Under the pieces are notes generated by a model. The model was not told where the DNA came from. It did no database searches and saw only the letters and a program-made list of their open reading frames with translations. The translations under genes were made by a program, and so were the position numbers. 64,000 bases of DNA. Origin: Siphonodentalium dalli. Its lineage: Eukaryota; Mollusca; Scaphopoda; Gadilida; Siphonodentaliidae. Each line of letters opens with the position of its first letter. The stretch's first letter is position 1. Positions 23,631 to 35,144 of the stretch are shown one piece after another. The DNA is taken from contig CP136068.1 of NCBI GenBank assembly GCA_032622095.1, forward strand, positions 48,788,443 to 48,852,442, written 5' to 3'.

Positions 23631-24455
23631 GGGACACACTATAAAGTGTATGCCGAGGCCGAGGACGGCTCCAAATAAAAGGTGTAAACGGGGGTTTTGT
23701 GGCGTTTGCTCTATTGTTTCTCAGTGGATATTAATGAAATTTGGTGTATATGTCCGAACTGGGACATGGAATATAATTCCGTTTGAATTGTTTTTAAATT
23801 CACAAATTTGTTGATTTTATTCAACTTTTTCGTTCTGAAACACACTATAAAGTGTAAACGGCCGGCTCCAATTAAAAGGTGTAAGCGGCTTATGTGCTTA
23901 GCGATATAGGTAATCGGATTAACTCTAGACTATTTGTCATTACTGTATATCACATAGCATGATAGCAAATATCAAAATATCAAATAATCTGAAATTTGTT
24001 GTACCGGTACCATGTATTATGTAGAATACTCAAATGCGATTATGTGACTAGATCATGTGACTATATATTATGAAAATGAATGTTAATAAAAACTTTGGCA
24101 CTCTGTCTATATATCCCTTGAAATGTGATTATGTTGACACATTTCTTGATTAATGACACTTATATGATAAATTCAAATAGTATTGTTATCTCATTATGCA
24201 CTGTTCTATTCAAATATCGCGCAATAAATTATGATAATGCAGGATAATCAGCTATTTGGTTGCTCAATTGATAATTTTCTCAAATTTAGGGGGGTGGGTG
24301 TCCAAAACTGACCGGAAAAAACTTCCTGAAACGGAAAAAAAGGGTGGGTGTCCAAAATTGCCTGGAAAAAAAGGCCGGAAACGGAAGAAATTGGGTGGGT
24401 GGGTGGTCCGAGGCCGGAAAAAATAAAAATCATACGTGCCTGGAAATTTTTTCCG

Positions 24456-24486
<31 letters not shown>

Positions 24487-25011
24487 TGCCAGCCTGAGAA
24501 AAAAGATCAGAATATCGGAATCGTCCGATATAAGAGGAGAATTGAACGTATTCTGAGAGGTGCCATCCAGCACCGAACATGAAATTGTATGTCTTTATAT
24601 TATTCTTTTGTGATTAAATTTATTTTATCATGTATTTCACTTTCTAAATTATTATTTCACCAAAAACCTCAAGTGATACAAAACACCCAATACTAATAGT
24701 CTATAGAGTCGTCAGTTAGTTAATCCGATTACCTATATCGCTAAGCACATAAGCCGCTTACTCCTTTTAATTGGAGCCGGCCGTTTACACTTTATAGTGT
24801 GTTTCAGAACGAAAAAGTTGAATAAAATCAACAAATTTGTGAATTTAAAAACAATTCAAACGGAATTCTATTCCATGTCCCAGTCCGGACATATACACCA
24901 AATTTCATTAATATCCACTGAGAAACAACAGAGCAAACGCCACAAAACCCCCGTTTACACCTTTTATTTGGAGCCGGCCTCGGCCTCGGCATACACTTTA
25001 TAGTGTGTCCC
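23631..25011. mobile_element. Long-TIR DNA element, 1.38 kb, 8-bp target duplication
   Basis: Terminal inverted repeats of about 295 bp (23631-23926 and 24718-25011) begin GGGACACACTATAAAGTGTA. They are flanked by 'tttccaag' on both sides (23623-23630 and 25012-25019). Inside each arm the first 50 bp are repeated about 210 bp inward ('acactataaagtgta', 'ccggctccaattaaaaggtg'). The core holds G/C-homopolymer-rich sequence (poly-C about 24459-24486) and no transposase. Long arms with an 8-bp duplication fit Mutator-like or hAT-like non-autonomous elements; the superfamily is undecided. Frames with runs of Gly or Pro in the core are homopolymer artefacts. Confidence 0.8.
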
Positions 25012-25575
25012 TTTCCAAGGGAGATATTTTTTTAGTCAGACAATGTTTGTCCCGGCCAGCATACACAAACTGAGCGTAAAGACATAACCTATCGCTTCCA
25101 TATATTAAATATATCTTGATACTAGTAAACTCCCTATAATTCAAATGGTGTAGTCCATGGCAGTGTAGTTTCCAGTAATTATTTGGGGACACCTGTTTAT
25201 ATGCCAAAGTCATATCCGAAGGCCGCAGCCCTAAGTTGGGGAGGGTAAGGGGTGGCCTCCCCCTTGAACTACTTGTACATACTGCCATAAAATGACAATT
25301 TATTGCTTTATTTGATGATTTAGTGTTAGTTGTGTTTGTTTTCTAGTAATAATGGTCAAAAAAACAAATTATCTGAGGAATTGTTCTTCTTTCTAACTTT
25401 ACCTTTACCTTTACCTTCTCTGTACATCCCTCCTGGGTCAGGAGAACCGTCCTTATGGGCGGACGTAACCACATCTTCTTGAGCATATAGGTTTGATACC
25501 CGGTATGTGTATACATATATATATTCAGTCTGCAATAAATTATCTACAAGTAGTGTCAAGTCTAACTTGTGGCTG

Positions 25576-26013
25576 TCACTGACTGCCGGGGTCCACAGGC
25601 GGAGCTCTTAGACCAGTTTTCTTCTTGGACAGGATACGGAGACGAGCATGGTGTAGTTGGTAACACAAGCCTCTGGCGATGGATTCAATTTTCAGCATGC
25701 AGTACTTTGGGATATCGAATGCTGAGCAGTCAAGTATTAGTTTCAAGAGGTAATGGTTTTGTATATTGGGGTTCAATCCAGCTTGGTTCAGAGTTTCTTT
25801 TATGGCTGTTATGAAGCGGCTTCTTACAGCATGGAGACTTTCACAGGTTACAATGAAGTGGAGTATGTCCTCAGGTTCTTTGTTGCAGAGTTGACAGATG
25901 TCAGTGGTAGTAAAATTTGCCCATACATTGTATTTAGCGATTTCTTGAAGAGTAATAGAAGCGGAGTGGCAACAGCAGTTGCCGTTCCTTTCAACATTTA
26001 GCATTAATTCCAT
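25576..26013 (-). pseudogene. LINE carboxy-terminal cysteine-rich region
   Basis: Contains CQLCNKEPEDILHFIVTC, the CxxC-x7-H-x4-C pattern found at the C-terminus of many LINE reverse transcriptases, then a helical tail ending APPVDPGSQ. About 145 codons are open. It is in a third frame relative to the two upstream pieces and abuts the RT entry motif directly. Confidence 0.7.
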
Positions 26014-26284
26014 CGTGGCCCTGAACTTTATTTGTTTTGAGGTTTTCGATTACTGTAACAATATCTGCGTGTGAAATGGGAATATCAGTGAGTTTATTGC
26101 TGCACCTGAGAGGAAAATCTGGTAGTTGATGTCCTATATCTTTTATAGATGAATTCTGGATAAAGTTTGCGTTCAGAAGTCTAGCTTTATCGATGTCATT
26201 GCTGGTGTATGAAACTCCATTTGATATGACTTCGCCGTTTGCCAAATAAAGTTGTGGTATTTTATTTGTTTTCTTTTTGTTCAA
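25991..26284 (-). pseudogene. LINE reverse transcriptase, amino-terminal part
   Basis: In a shifted frame from the endonuclease piece, the peptide includes YLANGEVISNG (a pre-RT segment usually 'l...g.~~t~~~~~A') and VIENLKTNKVQGHDGI, the RT entry motif normally ending NKAPGPDGI. It ends at once after DGI, at the junction with the carboxy-terminal piece, which marks an internal deletion. Confidence 0.75.
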
Positions 26285-27506
26285 ATGGTAATTGATGATT
26301 TGCTAAAAAATCTCTAGATGATGGCGAGTCATTAACTCTTTCATCTAGATGTTCTTCGAATTTAGCTTTCTCATGTTTTTTCATGTTGTTTACTCTATTT
26401 CGTGATTTTTTGTATTTTTTCCAGTTTAGATCGGTACTACGTTTGAGTGCAATCAATCTGAATCTATCGCGTTTCCGTAGCTCGCGAAGAATTTCTGAGT
26501 TGAACCAGATTTTGTCTTTAGTTCGAATAGTGACTGTCGAGGTCGGGATGGTTTCGTGCATAATTTCAAGGAATTTATCATAAAATACTGCTACAGCTGT
26601 GTCAACGTCCGCCGTTGGTCGGAGGAGACTATCCCAATTTATATTATTTATTGAGGAGGTAGCCATAATGAAGTCGGCATGTTTGTAATTCCAAATAGTT
26701 CTTTGGGAGGATGGGGTGGCCGAGTTGCCGTAAGAAAGAGTCGCATAGACACCATAGTGATCTGATACTTCGAAATCTATAATATCTGCATCACGGACAC
26801 TTAGATCTCCACATACAAGAATTGGGTTAAGTAAGGTCTGAGAGTCTTCGGTAACTCTTGTTGGAGTTTTAATCGCATTTCTAATGGAGTAATAATCGAT
26901 AATTTTGCTTAGTTTGGAATTAGGGTCCAACATATTAGAGTTAATGTCACCAAGCATGACCATATTTGGTGTAATTTCCAGAGCTTCATGAATTGCGTTT
27001 TCGAAAAGATTCCAGTAATTTGGGGCACAAAACGCATCGGACCGGTATGATAATGCCAAGATGATATGACATCTTGCCGACTGGATGTCGAACCACATTA
27101 TGGACGAATCAAATTCTAGGCCTTCCCGACGGGAGTATACTAAGTGTTCTGCAAAATATATGCACATACCACCGCCATATTGATCACGATCTTCTCGGAT
27201 GGGGGTTCTAAAGCCATCTATTAGTAAATTTTCAGAATGGTATATGCCATCAAGATGTGTTTCGGTAAAATATAGAACATCATGTTCACTGATAAGATAT
27301 TTTACCTTGTCGAGTTTCTTTCGAATACTTCGAATGTTTTGGTGGTATAATGTCAGGGTGCCCAGATCGTGGCTATTTGATTTGTTGTTTCGATTGACAT
27401 TCCTTGCACCGTCGATTTGTGTTGGGCCTGGGTTGGGATGGACCGTACCGGGCAGCACAAGTAGAATGGAAATAACCAATAAGATTAGTGGAAGTCGTAT
27501 GATCAC
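26262..27506 (-). pseudogene. LINE endonuclease region with 2A-like NPGP leader
   Basis: The 414-codon frame opens with a hydrophobic stretch (residues about 5-18) followed by PGTVHPNPGP (residues 19-28). Ribosome-skipping 2A peptides end DxExNPGP; here the NPGP is kept but the D and E positions are T and H. The endonuclease/exonuclease/phosphatase fold follows, with expected residues: N57 in HQNIRS, E82 in FTETHLD, D187/N189 in MLGDINSN and SDH at 248-250. It nicks target DNA to start reverse transcription. The linker FNSEILRELRKRDRF is typical of CR1/Jockey-type ORF2. The first codon is GTG and no ATG precedes the leader, so the original start is lost. A frameshift follows near 26270. Confidence 0.85.
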
Positions 27507-27903
27507 ACCTCTTAGAGTTGTATGTCTCTATTTATGCTTGCTCTGTGACGGTCAAATTAATTTCTTATTTATATCAAAAAGTCTCGTGGCCGTGCGATGC
27601 TGTATTGCTGACGTACCCATATTATTTGCCAGGCACACCAGAGAACAACATCGCGCGGCCGTGTGTGATTTTGTTCCTGCATAATGCAAGAGGTGGGATA
27701 TATGGGAGAGAGATATGTTTATTCCTCCAAATATGGAGACTATTATGGTACAATATATATATACAAAAGTTACATGAAGACATATATACACATGCAATAT
27801 AATTTAACTTGAGAAATTCATTGTGGGAATGATATACTGCAAGACAAGATGTTTAAGACATATGTATAGTGAAGTATCCGATATGATGTCTTCATCATAA
27901 AAC

Positions 27904-28353
27904 TTAGTCAGAACACAGGATAAAAATAAACCTCACACATCGCATGAAAAGACGATATTCATCACAAATCAGTTCAATTTGCATTGGGATACACCCGCCT
28001 AGGCAAAACGCAAAGAATGTATCGCTATTCATGCTGTCAAGAAAGGTAAAAGTTTCAATTCCAAATATGTCAATCAGTGAATACCAAAATGTGTTCCGTA
28101 CCATCTGTGCAAACTCAGATGTACACTCGAGATATCTATGAAACAAGAGATTTGAATATGTTTGGTTGCAGCGATTGCATTGAGCGTCATTGTCATACGT
28201 GGTTTTTGTCAAAATATTGGCCATCTTGATACAAATTGGAAAATACTCAGGTTCTTCGAGAGAGAGCTGCCAAAGTTTCCACAGTGACTGGTTGTCGGGT
28301 TTTACCTTGAAGAGAAAAGATAGAGAATCGTCTCTCTGATCACGCTGACTCAC
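27904..28353 (-). pseudogene. LINE carboxy-terminal cysteine-rich region, copy 2
   Basis: Continues the reverse transcriptase frame after a shift. QCNRCNQTYSNLLFHRYLEC gives the CxxC...H...C pattern, flanked by helical sequence. Layout matches the tail of LINE copy 1 (25576-26013) but the sequence is clearly different, so the two copies are separate families or old relatives. Confidence 0.75.
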
Positions 28354-29234
28354 TTCGCGTGAGTAGTGAGCAGAGAGACAATCTCTGACAATTTTCTTCC
28401 AAGTGGACTGGGTATACGGAAGAAACCCGTTTCCGTAAAAGATGGAAGATAATGGTATAAGTTGAATTTATGGATAGTATCAGATATATCTTTTAGAAAT
28501 CCTGTCATCGGGCGACCGTATATTCGATTACCGTGATAATTGAATAGGAATACATCGAGAGCTGCTCTGTGATTCCGTGGTAAGTTAATCAGTGTTCCAA
28601 GAAACAATAATTTTCTCCGCTGAATTTCGTACTCAATAGGGAGAAGTCCGAGTAGTGATAGGGATAATATTGTATTACTGTGTTTCGGAATGCGCTGTAA
28701 ATTCTTAACACACATGCGATAAGCGCGTTCTATCGTGGTGTATTCGGTATGTGACAAATCCCACCATGATTCACAGCCATAAAGAGCTTTGGGAATAACG
28801 ATATGCTTAAGAATCTTTAGGTTGGTTAAAGGAGAGAACTCGGTTGTAACAGGTGAGCGACAAGCTGAGAAGAATACTTTGCGTAGCATATCAGTAGCCT
28901 TCTCAACTTTCGGATTATGTTTACCAGTCGAGCTCTGAATAATACCCAGATGAGAGACTTCTTCTACGTTGGCGATATGTCTGGGTCCGAGCTCCCATGG
29001 TCTATCATCAGTGTGACGCCGGTATTGGGAGGTGCCAATTACAACAAATTTGCTTTTCTCGTGTGAGAACTCGAAGCGCCACTTTAAACTATATATGTGA
29101 GATATGTTGAGGAGTCTACGGAGACCTCCGTCTGTGAATGAGAGAATAGTTAATATGTCATCAGCCGTCGTAGGGGACGAAAATGAAATAGAGCTAATGT
29201 GAACGCAATCACGTGTATCTGACAGGGATTCCAC
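28350..29234 (-). pseudogene. LINE reverse transcriptase, palm to thumb
   Basis: The frame is open upstream of the first GTG (TYVTIDELVESLSD, matching the usual 'Y.NDL..~L' before the active site). It then has FSSPTTADDILTIL, a form of the catalytic YADD box with T in place of Y. It continues with KWRFEFSHEKSKFVVIG (the normal 'W.~~~N..KSK~~~~~'), a HLGII strand and the thumb/connection region (KALYGCESWW). A frameshift near 28350 separates it from the cysteine-rich tail. Confidence 0.8.
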
Positions 29235-29279
29235 AAGTTCATCAATGGTGACATATGTGTAAACATGTATGTAATGAGG

Positions 29280-30590
29280 ATGATTTGGTTTGAATAACCA
29301 AAACTAGACTGGGGCTTCAGATTGGGAGTTCGGTTTATTCTAGCTGGGAGACGCGCGAGATGGAATATACGACATAAATTAGAATATACGACAGAAATTA
29401 GGCACTACCACAAGTCGACGGAGATATACAGCTGGGCAACTTGAAATCTTTAAGGGATCCATGCCCCCCCCCCCCCCACGGCGGTTTTAATGCTAAAAAT
29501 ATATATATATATAATAATAATAATATACATGTGATAATATAATACAACCATATTATGTTCAATAACATATGTTGAATAAAAACAAATTTTGAGAAATTTG
29601 ATACTGTATAATTGACAGTAGTTAGCATTATCTTGTTTCAACAAGTCGATTCTGATAACTAAAGCGTAGTTTGAAGAAATGCTGTTGTTTTTGTTGTTGT
29701 TGTTGTTGTATATTGATGGTATGTGGACCATCTGGTCGGATTGAGTATCTTTAAACATTGCTCCGACAATCAATGATAGACATCTCATACTTGTATTGCA
29801 TATATAGCAACAATCATTTGTCGAACTGATGGAAGAGAGAGAACTCCAATTCATACCGGATTTAAATTAATTTTATTTGCATTAATTCACTGTGCAGTCT
29901 CATATATTAGCCACATATAAGTTCCCATGTGAACACCGCCGCCCGAAGGCCACTAGTCCTTTCAACATTTCCAATAAGAAAGTTGTGCGCAGTCCAGGGG
30001 GGGGGGGTCTGGAAAAAAATTGCACATATAGGGCACAAAAAGTTTTTTTCCGACCTCGAGGGACCCACCACTCCATTTTTACAAAAAAAATCTTGTTTTC
30101 CTCCAAAATTTGGGGACCCACCCCCCCGTTTCTCATGTTTTTATCAAAATTTCAGAGGTTTTTTTAGCCGTTCTTCAATAACTGTGTTAACTGCCTTACT
30201 AATTGGTAAACACAGATCAGAAAAACGAAAAATATACTGTATTTCCATGTGTTTCCTGGTGTTTTCAGTATCTAACAACAATATTAATTAAGCATTGTCT
30301 AGGTACACTATATGTCACAAATTGCCCTAGACCCCATTATAGCCTTAATATATCGAGTGTGTTGTGTCTGACAGAGAACACTGGCCAGTGTAAATAGTGA
30401 TAAATAGGTCAGGGGTTCCACAATTATATGTGCATGATCAAAGAACTCTTTAGTCTTATCCAACGGGATGGGGTGGGAAGGGGAATTGTTTTTTGGTTAT
30501 GTATACACATAGATATATGGTTATTATACTGCCCAATGTTAGTCGGCAGGTATATAGTTGACGTCTCAAGCCGTCTGTCCGTACAAACAT
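29280..30590. other. Non-coding, homopolymer and microsatellite rich
   Basis: Holds C-tract 29464-29477, a TA tract near 29500, a (ttg)n stretch near 29690-29710 and a G/T-homopolymer-rich zone 29979-30135 ('ggtctggaaaaaaattgc', 'gggacccacc') similar in style to the core of the 23.6-kb element. The overlapping frames are artefacts of these tracts. Confidence 0.45.
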
Positions 30591-30596
30591 TTTGAA

Positions 30597-30836
30597 TTTT
30601 AACTCAAGAGTCAGTTGTCATATTTGATGCCCTATGGCATGGTGACGGACCGGAAATGGGGGACGAATATGCATAATATCGTGGGTTGTGACCACCAATG
30701 CCTACCAGAGTTTATATGGGCCCTGTTCAACTTTATGAAATTCAGTGCATACAAAGTTTTTGCAATATAAGTTAAGAGTCGGTTGTCAAATTTTGATGTG
30801 GTTTGGTATGGTGATAGACCAGAATGAAGAATTGAA
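30597..30836. repeat. Tandem repeat, two units of about 170 bp
   Basis: The phrases 'aa.t.aagagtc.gttgtca' and 'tttgatg...tatggtatggtga..gaccggaa' start near 30598 and 30773. The second copy is cut short. Non-coding. Confidence 0.5.
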
Positions 30837-31159
30837 TGTCATTTCTCAATGCATCTGAATGCATCACATTATTTCAGTTCATCTATTTGTAAGTGATAAC
30901 AGTATACAATTAATATTTTAGTTTCGTCTTGTTGAGCAGTAAAGCTCCCAGATGAAGTTCGGAAATTCAATGAGGATAGCGTCACCTTCATTTGGGATTG
31001 TCTGAGCAGTAAACAGTAATTGATGACCATGTACAAAAGGTTGAGACGGGGACGTGACGACAGGGGAGTCTCTCCCCCAACTTTGGTCAAATGATCAACA
31101 GTTGGAAATTTGATATACCTGACACAACACTTGTTGGAAATTTCACACCACCAATTAGT

Positions 31160-31345
31160 AGGTTGAAATTGTTCTCGTAGTTTGATTTCCAACAATTTAT
31201 TAGTGGAGAATTTGTAATTTTTAGACCAACATTCGCATATTTTCCTACTTTTGGTAAATTAGTTTAACTGAAATGGCTATGAGTTGGAAATTTTCCAACC
31301 TTAGGGGGTGTCAGGTTTCAAAATTTCCAACAATTGGAAAGCTTG
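31160..31345. repeat. Dispersed repeat shared with 52987-53085 and 58880-58960
   Basis: 'aaattgttctcgtagtttga' followed by 'caacaatttattagtg', 'tttttagaccaacattcgca' and 'ttttcctac' matches 52987-53085 in order and strand. The adjacent 'ggaaatttccaac' and 'caacaattggaaa' words recur near 58885-58930. Old family, no ends seen. Confidence 0.5.
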
Positions 31346-32483
31346 ATGCCAGTCTGAATGCTAGGATTTAGCCAATTTCATGTTCAGATTTCAAAAATTT
31401 CTCAAACCGGGACGAAAGATGGTCGATCAAGTGTGTCCCGGTCCCTCCCCAGTGGCCAGTCAGAAACTGATAATTAATTTAAGAAGAAAAAATCGGGGTG
31501 AAATTGCATGGCGTTAGACCACTTGATGTGAGGATTTAATAATTTTTAGGCTCAGGTCTACACATTTTTTTTTTGTACTGGTCGGCCCATTGTATTAAGC
31601 CCCCCCCCCCCTCCCCCCCCCCCCCCATTAGTGACAAAAACGACTACTGATTAAATTAGAATATATATATATGCTACCATCCAGGCGATTGTGAGAACCA
31701 AGTTGGATATGGTGCAAGGGGGGTGCATATAGTTAGGTATTCCAATGTGGCACCCCCTCCTAACGCGGAGACCATCTATAGCCACACCCCTGCAATGAGT
31801 CGAGACTGCGCTTGAATAGCACATTCTCCTCGCTCTATTAACCATAACGAAAGTTGTTTGTGAAAAGATTGGCCTTCCGTATTTATCTGAGCGCTAGATG
31901 CCGCCTCGAGAATTTGAACATAAATCCTGACTTAAACTGAGAACTTTATCAATGATATTTGTCGATAACATCTTGCAATAAATAGGTTAACGCATAGCTG
32001 ACTGCAATTTCATGAGCCTTTGAGTGAGAAAATTGTAGTGAAATGTTACCGGTCGATGGGATGCATCTACCCGTTCCTATTCGCTATCGCTTTTTGTGCT
32101 GCATTGAAAGTACGCAAGTTACCGTGATGATGTTCACCGATTTACCCGTACCCGTTTCCGTCGAAAGGGTATCGCAAACTCGCTAGTATTTAGGCCACTG
32201 GAAGACACAGAATGGTGGACAAACGTTGGCCAAAGTCTTTAATCGGATCGTTCTGTCCTATACGGCACATATATACATGCAAATGGCCGAATAGCTAGCG
32301 CAATATAGTTCTTTGGTTATAGAGGGACTTTCCGATATTGAGGTGCGAAATTACAAAAAAATTGTTCGATTAGTATATATATATAAATTAATATATCGCG
32401 GAAGTCCACCAAATATGGGTAAAATGTCGCCGGTGGCGGTCTTACCGATTCGTCAAGTTATGTAAACCATGTATTGAGAAAGG
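31346..32483. other. Non-coding spacer before the long palindromic element
   Basis: Contains a C-rich tract (31600-31626) and AT-rich sequence. No gene is supported; the 64-codon minus frame near 31651 has no recognisable feature. Confidence 0.4.
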
Positions 32484-32489
32484 AAGTAT
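32484..32489. repeat. Target site duplication, left (aagtat)
   Basis: The six bases 'aagtat' directly precede the left arm and recur at 41003-41008 directly after the right arm. This marks the whole 8.5-kb block as one insertion. Confidence 0.8.
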
Positions 32490-34900
32490 AGTAGTGTATA
32501 GGAATAAGCTTTATGTATACTTGTTAGAGGAGAGATATAATAAGACATACTATTAACTATTTCTAGGCAGATGGTATAGTAAGCAAACTATTTCTAGGCA
32601 GATGGTATAGTAAGCAAACTATTTCTAGGCAGATGGTATAGTAAGCAAACTATTTCTAGGCAGATGATATAGTCAGGCTAACTAGTAACTATTTGAAGGA
32701 TTAGTACGAACTATTGAATAGGTTAGTTACGATAGGTTAGTTAAATGAGATGATTTATTCGCTAGTGAATAACCTCGTGCATGTAAAAAACCACAAGGCT
32801 AAAACACATGGAATATTTGTTAGTGTTGGAACTTTTTCTTCGTTATTGTAGATTTGTAGGTAACACTATTCGATCTCATAAAACTCGATATTACAGAGTC
32901 TCGTAGAAAACGAAATGTGGAACCCAACACTTTAGTTCATTTAATGAATATTAATTATAAATAAATCTTAGTATACAAACAGATATCAAAAAACATAATC
33001 AAATCAATCTTTTGTTAAGATATGGACAGTCTGGTCTCCCCGTCGAAATATCTTCTGACAAAAATGTGTCAATATTTAAAGTCAGACTAACTATTTCTAG
33101 GTTGGTGTTTAAATACCTCTTCTAGGCTATACTCAAACAAACAATTTCTAGGTTATTCAAACATTTCCAAAAATATACTGAGTAAATCTACAAATATTAA
33201 TTGGAATATAAAGAACAGAGTTAGCTCCCCTGTGCATTTGAATAATCTGTTTTATTAAGTTCAATATAGATGTTAAACGATTGATATATGTTAATGAATG
33301 ATACAGTGATATATTCGTTAGCGAATAAACCTATGCATGTAAAACCACAGGTCTAAACACATTGAACTTTTTTAGGAACGTTCTTCTGTAGATTAGTAGG
33401 CAACACATTTGTATAACCATGTATAACCATTATCGGTTCCTTTAAACATTATGAATGATGGAAATATATTCAAATCAATCAACTTATGTTGGAATATATA
33501 AAAATATGTGTATCAAGCATGTTAAATTGTGAATAATTAGTTATTTATATCACACCAACGTTAATTCATAATCTATAGTATTTTAGGAAAGAAAACTGGA
33601 ACAAATAGTAACTATTTTCGGTTTATACCAAGACAACGTATTTCAATTCCAACACAAATTCAGTATTTCAGAAAAATCAAAAAAATCTCTCTTTTAATGA
33701 AATATTAAAAGCACGATAAAGCAATTAAAACACAATTTAAGTTACATTTTCGTCAACAAAATTGAAGTTATATGTTATAATGCGTCAAAAAAAATATGAA
33801 AATCCTTAATCAAATATCTCAATTGAAAGCCAAATTTAAAAAAAAAAAAAACAATTTCAATGTTAACTTTATATGTTTCGCTCGCAAGCATCAAAAGTCC
33901 CTTTTTATTACCACAATAATTGTAAAAGACAATAAATGTTTTGTCTTTAATCAAAAAATGTAAAAATATTATAATCTTAGGAAAACACTAATGTTTTCGT
34001 CAACAAAATTCAAGCACAAACTTTATATGTCAATAAAATAATATGAAAATTCAATAAAACTTTAATCAATTTATTGCTAAAATTTTGAAAAAATGTTGAC
34101 TGTTGACGCATCAACTGATATTCCAAATGTTTTTACTCTGCCTCAATTTTACCTATGCGAATGTATCTGTTTATATAAGGAAAATTCATTCTATCTTTAG
34201 TCCCAACAAATGATGTCATTCGAGCCATCTTTCTTTAAGTCGAATAATCTACCAACATATAGCACTAAACATGATGAGGTCTTCGTCGAGAATTCATGTC
34301 CGACTCTGTTTAACATAACAAGACTTACTTACTCATCAAAGAACAGATAATCCATCGAAGTATAATACTGTCTCAATTTTACCTATCCGAATGTATCTGT
34401 TTATATAAAAATTTATTCATTCTATCTTTAGGTCCCATCAAAATGATGGCATACGACCCAAGTCGAATAATCTAATATCATTCGTCGAGAATTCATGTCG
34501 AGCTCTGTTTATATACAGTAACACATTAATTTACTCAAGCTATCTATACTCCCAAACAAATCAGTCGAGCTATCTTGTTAAATGTTCTCGTATGCCTATC
34601 ATAATGTACCCTCCCATTTTATCCGACCACATGAATAATATAATTCATGTCGACATATATCTGTACAAGGCGACTAATTTATTCAACTTGGCTACCTAGC
34701 TTGGCTCATATTTCAAAGAACGCATTCGTTAACGACCCGTCCTTACAAAACCAGTAATATAAAATACACCTGTCAGGTCGCTTATTTGAAGATCAACTTA
34801 CCTTACGGTAAACATTCCAAACATTCCAATTATAATATATAAGCCAGGTAAATGGCCTATAAAGTCACGGATTTAAAACACCTGGTGAGTTTAGTTAAAT
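32490..34900 (+). repeat. Left inverted arm (2.41 kb)
   Basis: Complementary to 38591-41002 along its whole length. From the outside inward: unique end (32490-32554), 31-bp minisatellite (32555-32678), scattered 'actatttctagg' remnants to about 33155, an AT-rich middle, and 'ttcgtcgagaattcatgtc' phrases repeated twice near 34280 and 34480. It ends at 'tttagttaaat', just before a 38-bp hairpin (34900-34937). Noncoding on both strands. Confidence 0.9.
32555..32678. repeat. 31-bp minisatellite, left arm (4 units)
   Basis: Four head-to-tail units start 'aactatttctaggcagatgg'; the innermost is slightly changed. The mirror array is at 40814-40937 in the right arm with the same unit number and the same variant unit, so both arms were copied from one source or are converted. 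Confidence 0.85.
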
Positions 34901-34937
34901 AATAATATCGCATTGAATATTCAATGCGATATTATAG
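34900..34937. repeat. 38-bp palindrome at inner edge of left arm
   Basis: 'ataatatcgcattgaat' is followed at once by its exact complement. It sits where the left arm ends and the core begins; no matching palindrome lies at the inner edge of the right arm. Confidence 0.75.
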
Positions 34938-35144
34938 TGTTTATGATACACATTTACTATTTATTTTTCAATTCTGACACTGTGTTGGCAGTAATCAAAT
35001 TTATTTTTGTGTATAGTGGTCGTCAACTGACTACATTTCAGTTGTTTGTAATGTATATCATCTCTTGTTTTGTTCATACATTTCGAGAAGAAAGACAAAA
35101 TATCACTCGGTCTTATTTTGTAAAATACCGAACATTTCTCTGAA

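Larger units (their letters stand above)
25393..27690 (-). mobile_element. LINE copy 1 (CR1/Jockey-like) with lost RT core
   Basis: Reading minus strand 5' to 3': a leader of about 180 bp, a hydrophobic NPGP leader and apurinic endonuclease (27506-26262), the first part of the reverse transcriptase (26284-25991), then directly the C-terminal CxxC...H...C region (26013-25576). It ends at a short (gtaaag)n tail on the minus strand near 25393-25420, a plausible 3' terminus. The palm motifs, including YADD, are absent, so about 400 codons have been deleted between the last two pieces. The three pieces lie in three different frames. Clade is inference from domain order and motif style. Confidence 0.8.
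27700..29270 (-). mobile_element. LINE copy 2, 5'-truncated
   Basis: Starts abruptly in the reverse transcriptase near 29270 and runs to a 3' UTR that ends around 27700-27740, where a small hairpin ('ctccatatttggag') precedes 'gaataaac'. The neighbour LINE copy 1 begins next to this end on the same strand. The 5' truncation is typical of target-primed reverse transcription. No endonuclease is present. Confidence 0.75.

Noticed and set aside
24248-24580. Frames with poly-Gly and poly-Pro
   Set aside because: They translate a C/G homopolymer in the core of a transposon.
29892-30291. Overlapping frames of 78-120 codons
   Set aside because: Homopolymer-rich sequence ('ccaggggggg', 'aaaaaaa') gives open frames on both strands. 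No support.
32555-32678. 31-bp regular repeats resembling a CRISPR array
   Set aside because: Units are directly adjacent with no spacers, and the context is animal transposon DNA. It is a minisatellite.
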